Of a stretch of 64,000 nucleotides of DNA, positions 55,965 to 64,000 are shown piece by piece. Every line of letters starts with the position of its first letter. Position 1 is the first letter of the stretch. The translations under genes and the position numbers were made by a program. Source of the DNA: Flaccisagitta enflata (taxonomy: Eukaryota > Chaetognatha > Sagittoidea > Aphragmophora); assembly GCA_965153355.1 (NCBI GenBank), contig OZ231127.1:97278001-97342000 (forward strand). The letters are read 5' to 3'. The notes under the pieces were generated by a model. The model saw only the letters and a list, made by a program, of their open reading frames with translations. It made no database searches and was not told the origin of the DNA.

Positions 55965-56239
55965 TTAAATACATGGCCATAGTTATATGTATGTACTTTC
56001 TGGTGGTTGTCCAGAAAATAAGGATAAGCCAATCAACGGCTTGATTCCACTTTTATTGGCCAATCAAACGTTAGAATGAGCATCTCCAAACTCTCTCTCT
56101 GTGTTTCTCGCTCAGCTCAATTTTTATTTTGATGTATTTCCCTTTTTTTTTTTAAATTTTCTTACACTCGATGCCACTGCAACTAAGATTTGAGACAAGA
56201 GATGGAACCGGCAAAGAAATAGAGATGAAATGAAAAGAA

Positions 56240-56467
56240 GACGATAGGGAAGAAGAAGAAGGAGAAGAAGAGAAAGAAGAAGAAGAAGAAGAAGAAGAAG
56301 AAGAAGAAGAAGAAGAAGAAGAAGAAGAAGAAGAAGAAGAAGAAGAAGAAGAAGAAGAAGAAGAAGAAGAAGAAGAAGATGAAGAAGAAGAAGAATCTGA
56401 AGAAGAAAATGATGAAGAAGAAGAAGAAGAAGAAGAAGAAGAAGAAGAAGAAGAAGAAGAAGAAGAA

Positions 56468-56498
<31 letters not shown>

Positions 56499-57055
56499 AA
56501 GAAGAAGAAGAAGAAGAAGAAGAAGAAGAAGAAGAAGAAGAAGAAGAAGAAGAAGAAGAAGAAGAAGAAGAAGAAGAAGAAGAAAATGAAGAAGAAGAAG
56601 AAGAAGAAGAAGAAGAAGAAGAAGAAGAAGAAGAAGAAGAAGAAGAAGAAGAAGAAGAAGAAGAAGAAGAAGAAGAAGAAGAAGAAGAAGAAGAAGAAGA
56701 AGAAGAAGAAGAAGAAGAAGAAGGAGAAGGAGAAGAAGATGAAGAAGAAGAAGAAGAAGAAAATGATGAAGAAGAAGAAGAAGAAGAAGAAGAAGAAGAA
56801 GAAGAAGAAGAAGAAGAAGAAGAAGAAGAAGAAGAAGAAGAAGAGTAAAAAAGAAAAAGGAAAAGAATAAGAAGAAGAAGAAGAAGAAGAAGGAGAAGAA
56901 GAAGGAGATGAAGAAGAAGAAGAAGAAGAAGAAGAAGAAGAAGAAGAAGAAGAAGAAGAAGAAGAAGAAGAAGAAGAAGAAGAAGAAGAAGAAGAAGAAG
57001 AAGAAGAAGAAGAAGAAGAAGAAGAAGAAGAAAAAGAAGGAGAAGAAGAATAGGA
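56240..57055. repeat. (GAA)n microsatellite, about 800 bp
   Basis: Nearly pure GAA with occasional GAT, GGA and AAA changes. Its open frames (poly-Phe, poly-Lys and poly-Ser) are not genes. Confidence 0.99.
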
Positions 57056-57191
57056 GGTAAATATTAGTGTTTTTTCCACCCTTTCATTTGAAAAAAACAA
57101 TTAAAATGTAAAACTGTGCGTCAAAGGGAATAAAAACAAAACATAACCAAAACAAAACAGAATCGGAGAATTTGCAACTTTGACGTGTGGT

Positions 57192-57193
<2 letters not shown>

Positions 57194-57278
<85 letters not shown>
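57194..57278. repeat. (CT)n microsatellite
   Basis: Pure CT tract. Confidence 0.97.
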
Positions 57279-57281
<3 letters not shown>

Positions 57282-57550
57282 CTGATTTTTTTTAGTAATT
57301 AAAGGACGCCCGACAACTGTCAGAATAATTTTCAACTTTTTTGGACACAAAATGTAAAAAGTGAATTTCTAACTTGATACTAAATTAGATACAAGAAAAA
57401 AAGTCCCATTCAGCTGCTCCTCGCAGAAAACAACAAATAGACAATCTGTAATCAGATAATCACACAGACCTACATTACAGATGTACAGACGCTGATAATT
57501 ACAGATACACGCACATACATATACATATGCATAAGCATATACGCAAGCAA

Positions 57551-57773
<223 letters not shown>

Positions 57774-57913
57774 CACACACCCCCGTGAGGTCCACCTACA
57801 CTTTCCAAGAATGAATCATCAAAATCAGACATCGGCGATAATCTTTTTTCTTTTGCCAACAAAATTCTACGAGCTTCTTCTCCTTCTCCAATTTGGCAGA
57901 CGCATTGGACTAA

Positions 57914-58157
57914 GGGTGTGTTTCTAGTCATAGACAATCGCGTTTTTAACGGGCCTCTTGGTCGATCGCTATGTTCGTTCGCTCGCACCGCTCACTTTGC
58001 TCACTCGCTCCGCGGCGCTACGCTCTATTCACGGGCTCGCTCTCTCACTTCGCTCACTCCCTCGTGGGACGGTTCAAATTCTGGAATATATGTGTTCACG
58101 CTGTGATTGCATTTGGCGGGAATAAACGCGCTTTTTTTCTTCAGTAGAAACACGCCC
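57914..58157. mobile_element. PIF/Harbinger-like MITE with TAA duplication
   Basis: GGGTGTGTTTCTAGTC opposes GTAGAAACACGCCC. TAA lies at 57911-57913 and 58158-58160. Interior CTCACTCCCTCGTGGGACGG. Confidence 0.92.
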
Positions 58158-58261
58158 TAATAGTGACAAGTTTCGGGTTGGTGGAGACGGACCCGGGTAG
58201 GGGCAGAGACGGAAGTGGAAATGATATTATTTGAAAGACGTCAATGAAAAAACGAATAAAA

Positions 58262-58448
58262 GAAATAGAATGTAAAAGCACCAAAAAAACAAACAAAACA
58301 TCAAAACAAAAAAAAACAACAAAACAACAAAACAACAAAACAACAAAACAAAAAAAACAAAAAACAAAAAACAAAACAAAAAACAAAACAAAAAACAAAA
58401 CAAAAAACAAAACAAAAAACAAAACAAAAAACAAAACAAAACAAAACA

Positions 58449-58479
<31 letters not shown>

Positions 58480-58480
58480 G
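58262..58480. repeat. (AAAAC)n / CAAAACAAAAAA repeat
   Basis: Imperfect A-rich repeat with C every 5-7 bases. Confidence 0.95.
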
Positions 58481-58489
58481 TCCTTCAAC

Positions 58490-58550
58490 TTCATAGGCAG
58501 GGTACGGGTACCGCAGACCATCCAACGCTTTTGCGACTATTTAGGTTTTA
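58490..58550 (-). mobile_element. HINE-like family C, 5' end fragment
   Basis: GGCAGGGTACGGGTACCGC, CCAACGCTTTTGCGACTATT as at 52742-52790. Confidence 0.7.
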
Positions 58551-58558
58551 TTGGTTAA

Positions 58559-59140
58559 CAGGGTGTGCAAAAAAATCCGCACTGGTCATCATTAGTTCTA
58601 AAATGATACCCAGAATTTAAGAAATTCTTTCAAATCAAGGTTTAAAGTTGAATATTGGGATATTTTTATAATTTAGAAAAGAATTGATGGAGGTATGGTA
58701 GACAGTAGAGCACATTTTAAGGCCAATAAAAACAAAACTAGAGTGTTACATAAGATTTTTTTCTTATGAATTGATAATGATATCTTATCAAAATTCCATT
58801 GATGTATCTTTTTTGGTTGACTGAAACCCCTCCTGCTTGACCTAACCATCTCCCCTTGATGTATTTCTTCCAAAACAATCCATCTAGGGGCTAATGAGGT
58901 AGTTATAATTTTTGTTTTTTAGTAAATACAGCTCTATCAATAAAATCCTGTCAAAATCTTTTTTTCGTTTTCTTTTTAGACGCATATTGTGGCCATAAAG
59001 GTTATTTTCATTAGCTGTTCTTGATTTCTACTTTTGGTATAACCAACTGGGATACTCTGGTTCAAATTTTAACTTATAACTCCAATAGGAAGTATGGTTT
59101 TTAAGCATTACACTGAGTGCGATTTTTTTTGCACACCCTG
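58559..59140. mobile_element. 582-bp inverted-repeat element with TTAA flanks
   Basis: CAGGGTGTGCAAAAAAATCC opposes ATTTTTTTTGCACACCCTG. TTAA at 58555-58558 and 59141-59144. TTAA suggests piggyBac; the CAGGGTG end also fits TA-inserting mariner MITEs. Confidence 0.85.
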
Positions 59141-59144
59141 TTAA

Positions 59145-59585
59145 AACTACAAATCAACCCTAAAAAAGGATCCCATCAAGCCAGAAAGCTGCGCAAACGC
59201 ATATTTGAAATGAAATCATAAATGTCACATTATAAAGAGGAGGATTGAGTAAAGTCAGACGGAGCAATCAGCGTGTATTGTGCATCTTGATGTCCCTCTG
59301 ATTCATAACCTTGCATTGATTTGACTAGCTAATTATTCCTAGTTTATATGAAAGTTGGACAACATTACTACTCAACCCCACTTTACTAAAGGATGAGAGC
59401 CTTTGGAGTTCTCAGTATGTAATTAGCCTATTGTTACGCGCTACATATTTTCTTATGTGTGAATACATACGATATATAAAGAGCTTTGATAACCAGAAGG
59501 CAGAGAGCGATCATTGCATTGGCCGTTCCATACTTGACTTTGTGCACCATCGGAAATGAACTCCCACTTTGTCCCAATCATGTTT
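59145..59585. other. No recognised feature
   Basis: Mixed sequence, no supported gene. Confidence 0.4.
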
Positions 59586-59812
59586 TTTTAGTCGCGTGCT
59601 ACTCGACTCTACACCCCGCTTTGTCGGTCCGTCCGTCGGTCGGTCCGTCGGTCCGTCGGTCTGTCCGTCGGTCTGTCCGTCCGTCACACTTTACTTTTTT
59701 TGGGTTTTTGGGATTTTTGGCTCCACTGCTCCTGCCCAAATGATCTGGTGACCTCAATTACGGCCCCTGCCCACCCGCACGCGACTGGGGTAGCCGTGTA
59801 TCCGGCCTTGTT
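59586..59812 (-). mobile_element. HINE-like element, family B, full
   Basis: Hairpin AGTCGCGTGCTACTCGACT, ACACCCCGCTTTGTC, GGTCCGTCCGTCGG tract, CACTGCTCCTGCCCAAATG, CCCGCACGCGACTGGGGTAG, GTATCCGGCCTTGTT. Confidence 0.95.
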
Positions 59813-59979
59813 TTCTCTATAATCTATTTATATGGTTGTCTATATTGACTAACAAATGGACATATTGGCTGATGGCTATTTATCAGTTTTGATGCTGGCG
59901 AATGATAAATCTCAATTTTTGGCCGGACTCAATTCAATCATTCTTAATTTGATGATTCGTGGTTATTGTCTGCTTTCTA

Positions 59980-60170
59980 ACTCTGTCTCTGTCGCAATGT
60001 TTGTCTCTTTCTCTGTCTCTGTCTCAATTTAGTTCTCTGTTTCTGTCTCTGTCTCAATCAATGTCTCTGTCTCTGTCTCTGTCTCTGTCTCTTTCTCAAT
60101 CTCTGTCTCTGTCTCAATCTCTGTCTCAATCTCCTTCTCTGTCTCTTTCTCTGTCTCTCTCTGTGTCTGC
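59980..60170. repeat. (TCTGTC)n simple repeat with CAAT islands
   Basis: TCTCTGTCTCTGTCTCAATC units. Confidence 0.9.
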
Positions 60171-60221
60171 AAATTTCAACTACTTGGTCAGCCAAGCAAA
60201 TGGGCAAAATTGGGTATACAC

Positions 60222-60985
60222 CGTCTTTAGATCGAATTGAAAAATGTTAAACCTTTACAATTCTTAAACTACTTGGCACAAAGTCTTCAAATTTTCAGCA
60301 AACATTGCTGACATGTGATGGTTTTGTTATGCAAAAGCTTAGATATAGATACTGACTAATTGGGGTAAACCAAAACACTGAAAGAATCAGCATTTTTAAG
60401 CTATGGTAAATTTTTCCTCCGCTTTTTTCTTAGGAGCTGTCTTTTTCTTCTTGTCATTTTCAAACAAATAAAGCTAAAATGTTGGGATTGATATAAAATC
60501 ATTAGAAACTAGCAATAGAAAATACATTTTTTGATAATCAAAACAAAATTTGGATTCTCAATGGGATTTTCACAAATTTTGGGTGATTTTTGAGAATTGT
60601 TAATGGCAAACATGGAAAATCAATCAATTTCTTTCAAAACTAATGAAACTCATTACATTTTCAAGCAAAATGGAAGTGTATATATGTTCATTAGTCTGTT
60701 AGTGTTTTTGGGGTTCCAGTTCAATTAGTTCAGCAGCGTAAGACAGATTCTTTCAAAAAAGGTGGGAAAAAGTTTATTTTGCTTCAAAAAATGACCGTTT
60801 TTTTCTGGATTTTGCTGTACCTCAATCATTCAGTATCTGTATCTAAGGTTTTGCATAACAAAACCGTCACATGTTAGCAATGTTAACTGAAAATTTGAAG
60901 ACTTTTTGCACAGCAGTTAAGGAGTTATGTGTGTGAATACATTCATTACAAAGGTTTAACATTTTTCAAATCGATCTAAAGATCA
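60222..60985. mobile_element. 764-bp foldback, TCTTTAGATCGA ends
   Basis: TTTAGATCGAATTGAAAAAT opposes ATTTTTCAAATCGATCTAAA. Inner GTTATGCAAAAGCTTAGATA opposes TATCTAAGGTTTTGCATAAC, and ACATGTGATGG opposes CCGTCACATGT. No clear duplication. Confidence 0.85.
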
Positions 60986-61150
60986 GAAAAGCTTATTTCC
61001 AACATCATGCACCATCCTCTTTCATCTATTTGTCCCTCCGTTTCTCTATTTGTCTGTCTTTCTTTGTCTCTCTTTGTCTCTGTTTATCTCTGATTGTCTG
61101 TGTCTGTCTCTGTCTGTCTATCCATGTGTGTTTGTCCGTGTGTGTGTTTG

Positions 61151-61152
<2 letters not shown>

Positions 61153-61230
<78 letters not shown>
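61153..61230. repeat. (CT)n microsatellite
   Basis: Pure CT, flanked by TCTG-rich DNA from 61020. Confidence 0.97.
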
Positions 61231-61232
<2 letters not shown>

Positions 61233-61655
61233 TCTCTTCCGCTCTCTTCCTTTGATTGAGACATTGGTCAATTTGAAAAAATTGCTTCATAAGCATTCTT
61301 CCAGTGGGCAGCTGTAAGTTGCAAGTTTTCTGCTTCCTACGCCTCTCTTTCCTGCTCTTCCAAATCCTCTTTCTTGCTCTTCCAAATCCTCTTTGCTGCT
61401 CTTCCAAATTCTCCTCTCTGCGTTGGTCAGTCTGTCATTTGTTCAAGTGTCTTATCTTTCGCTTTTGGTTGTTCGTTTTCTCATCGTTACTGTCGCCTCA
61501 CGGCTGATGAAAACAAACACCCTATTGGTCAATGCCCGATTGTGCTCATGATAGAGCTTGGTTACCCATGTTTTCTACTCCAGTAACGTCTGCTCCCAAC
61601 ATCAAACCATCACGTTGACTAACAAGAGCTTTCAAAAGCCACCACTTTTGCCATA
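61231..61655. other. No recognised feature
   Basis: Contains three TGCTCTTCCAAATCCTCTTT copies at 61355-61415 and no gene. Confidence 0.45.
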
Positions 61656-61900
61656 AACAAGGTCGGATACGCGGCTACCCCAGTCGCGTGTGGGTGGGCA
61701 GTGGCCGTATTTGAGGTCACTTGATCAATTGGGCAGGAGCAGTGAGGCCAAAGACCACAACAAAAAAAAAACAAAAAACAGTAAAGTTTGACGGACGGAC
61801 GGACGGACGGACGGACGGACGGACGGACGGACGGACGGACGGACGGACGGACGGACGGACCGACAAAGCGGGGTGTAGAGTCGCGTAGCACGCGACTAAA
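61656..61900 (+). mobile_element. HINE-like element, family B, long (ACGG)n
   Basis: AACAAGGTCGGATACGCGGC, CCCAGTCGCGTGTGGGTGGG, GGCAGGAGCAGTGAGGCC, about 17 GACG units at 61790-61860, hairpin AGTCGCGTAGCACGCGACT (61879-61897). Confidence 0.96.
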
Positions 61901-62577
61901 AAAAAAGTCACCACCGAATCATTCATTATTAATTGTGGCCGGGGTCAAATACTTTTCTTATTGCCTAGTTTTCGGCGAAAGAATGTCCGGATCAGCAACT
62001 CTAGCTGAAATCATTTTCCCACTTCTGCCGCGTAAAATTGTATAAATCGATTTGTTTCTTGATTGCCATTCGTATATTTTTGAATGTGTCGATCGAATCG
62101 ATTTTATTACTTATACCCAGTTGGATAGTTTCGTCCTCGTGTAATTGACGCTGTTAATCGACCCAGTAAAGTGAAAGAATTTATCATGGAGATGACCATG
62201 TAATGGCGGTGAACCCAGTAGCTACAATAGTGGCAGTTGCGATGATGATGGCGATTTCGTCTGGTACTTGTATAACAATTAACAATCAAAAGGTAGCAAT
62301 TTTTAAGGTTATGTGAAAGCGCGTATTTATAATTGGTGTATTGGTAATTAATATGTTGGTGATTGTTTCCATTTTCATAACGGCAGCGGTGTCAATGGTG
62401 GTAATTTGACAATGATCTAATGGCAGATAAGATATTGACAGCTGACAAGAGAGGTGATTGTTATGATGGCATTGGTAGTAGTTTCAATGGTACGATGACA
62501 TTGGTCATTGGTGGAAGTTGTGATAGTGGGGTAGTTGCGGTATCAACAACGTTGTTCTGCACTTTAAAAATCGCATG
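61901..62577. other. No recognised feature
   Basis: Degenerate GATG/TGGTAGT-type text from 62200 to 62540. No gene. Confidence 0.4.
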
Positions 62578-62760
62578 AACAAGGCGGGATACATAGCTAC
62601 ATCGCGTGAGAGCGGACAGGGGCAGTATCAAAAGAGGCTAATCAAGCATTTGGGCGAGAGAATTGATGCAAAAACCGCCCATAATCGCAGGTAAAGCAAA
62701 GTGTCGACAGACGGGCAAACCGACCGAAAGACATGACGGGTTGTATATTCGCGCTGTTGT
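62578..62760 (+). mobile_element. HINE-like element, family B, degenerate
   Basis: AACAAGGCGGGATACATAGC, ATCGCGTGAGAGCGGACAGG, CAAACCGACCGAAAGAC, GACGGGTTGTATATTCGCGC. Confidence 0.7.
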
Positions 62761-63117
62761 ATCATCAGTTTGATTTCCAATGTACCGGAGCAAATTGTGA
62801 ATGTTTTCGTTACACGCTCGTCTTTAACGATAAAAGGTTTAACTCCTCTAATCAAATCAAGTAAACGCTCGGCCTGCTCAACGCCGGCTTTTTAGTGGTG
62901 AGAAAACAATTGTATCAATTAACTTTCAATTTCAAAAGTATTTTCTGCATATAAATAACTGGTAAGGGGGCGTTCTAGCGGAAGTTAGGTATAGAATTCA
63001 TCAAAATTTGGTAGTGATGTCGTCATGTTTTAATACTTTCAGGCTGTATTTTCGGCTGAACAAATAATTCAGCCATCATGTGTTCCTACTCCCCTAAAAA
63101 GTTCGTCGACAAAATTA
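62761..63117. other. No recognised feature
   Basis: Unique-looking DNA. Confidence 0.35.
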
Positions 63118-63245
63118 TCTTTAGTCGCATGATAGGTACTATGACTCTATACGTTGTTATGTCGGTCCATCTTTCGGACCATCTGACATTCCGTCTGTCC
63201 ATATGAACATCAGTCCGTCCGTCAATCTGTCTGTCTATCCGTCGG
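63118..63245 (-). mobile_element. HINE-like remnant, 3' end
   Basis: AGTCGCATGATAGGTACTAT, GACTCTATACGTTGTTATGT, then GTCCGTC-type units. Confidence 0.55.
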
Positions 63246-63337
63246 GAAGTTGTCATTTCAAGAAATTCTCAAGTGAACTTCTCTGTCTTTCTGGTTGTCA
63301 TTCAAGTTTTCAACTTAACACAGATTGACTCGTATAA

Positions 63338-63466
63338 ATCCTCATAATTCCAATGACTGTCTGCACCGCGAAGATCGCTCCTAAGGAGTCAGGAGAGGAA
63401 GAGAGAGAAGGAGAAGAAGAAGAAGAAGAAGAAGAAGGAGGAGGAGAAGAAGAAGAAGAAGTAGAA

Positions 63467-63543
<77 letters not shown>

Positions 63544-63903
63544 ATCCTCATAATTCCAATGACTGTCTGCACCGCGAAGGTCGCTCCTAAGGAGTCAGGA
63601 GAGGGAGAGAGAGAAGGAGAAGAAGAAGAAGAAGAAGAAGAAGGAGGAGGAGAAGAAGAAGAAGAAGAAGAAGAAGAAGAAGAAGAAGAAGAAGAAGAAG
63701 AAGAAAGAAGAAGAAGAAGAAGAAGAAGAAGAAGAAGAAGAAGAAGAAGAAGAAGAAGAAGAAGAAGAAGAAGAAGAAGAAGATAAGAAGAAGAAGAAGA
63801 AGAAGAATCCTCATAATTCCAATGACTGTCTGCACCGCGAAGGTCGCTCCTAAGGAGTCAGGAGAGGGAGAGAGAGAAAGAGAAGAAGAAGAAGAAGAAG
63901 AAG

Positions 63904-63935
<32 letters not shown>

Positions 63936-63956
63936 GAAGAAGAAGAAGAAGAAGTA

Positions 63957-64000
<44 letters not shown>
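63338..64000. repeat. Higher-order repeat of a unique block plus (GAA)n, open at window end
   Basis: A 70-bp block beginning TCCTCATAATTCCAATGACT recurs at about 63339, 63545 and 63808, each followed by GGAGAGGGAGAGAGAG and a GAA tract of varying length. Period is 200-265 bp. The array runs off the window. Confidence 0.92.

Noticed and set aside
56183-57100. 305-residue open frame and a 163-residue frame on the other strand
   Set aside because: Both are translations of a (GAA)n tract; no codon structure or motif.

Overview
This is eukaryotic, most likely invertebrate (metazoan), intergenic and intronic DNA. The signs are GT-AG exon fragments, polypyrimidine tracts, a LINE reverse transcriptase, a Penelope-like retroelement, TA-, TTA/TAA- and 8-bp-duplication DNA transposons, and very long pure (CT)n, (CA)n and (GAA)n tracts. 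No operon, bacterial promoter, rRNA gene, intact tRNA gene or CRISPR array is visible. Small non-autonomous elements with an (ACGG)n tract and a 3' palindrome recall the pearl/HINE (Helentron-derived) elements described in bivalves. A mollusc-like or other lophotrochozoan host is therefore a guess, not a demonstration.

Layout. 1-8.7 kb: microsatellites, hAT-like and Tc1/mariner-like foldbacks, and HINE-like elements. 8.8-10.7 kb: GC-richer block with a promoter-like region, a 106-bp intron and decayed reading frames. 11-13 kb: foldback, LINE tail and HINE, then a short signal-peptide exon (13161-13248). 13.6-16.2 kb: repeats with a 200-bp direct duplication. 16.2-23.9 kb: a Penelope-like ORF split by a 6.26-kb insertion bounded by 428/436-bp direct repeats. 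24-30.5 kb: nested inverted-repeat elements, tandem repeats and a composite HINE. 30789-30950: a cysteine-rich exon in phase with the 13.2-kb exon. 31.1-34.4 kb: a 3.28-kb Tc1/mariner-type element holding a nested foldback, a second foldback and a broken LINE. 34.5-64 kb: a dense mosaic of HINE families, foldbacks, MITEs and satellites, ending in (GAA)n.

The only plausible host gene is the small secreted peptide gene (exons near 13.2 and 30.8 kb, perhaps a third at 35.2 kb), with introns filled by transposons. A second, weaker candidate lies at 9.2-9.9 kb. Nearly everything else is mobile or tandem DNA. The strongest general pattern is at least five HINE-like families sharing one architecture: 5' AACAAG, a subterminal motif, a variable core, (ACGG)n, and a terminal hairpin whose stem sequence co-varies with the subterminal motif.
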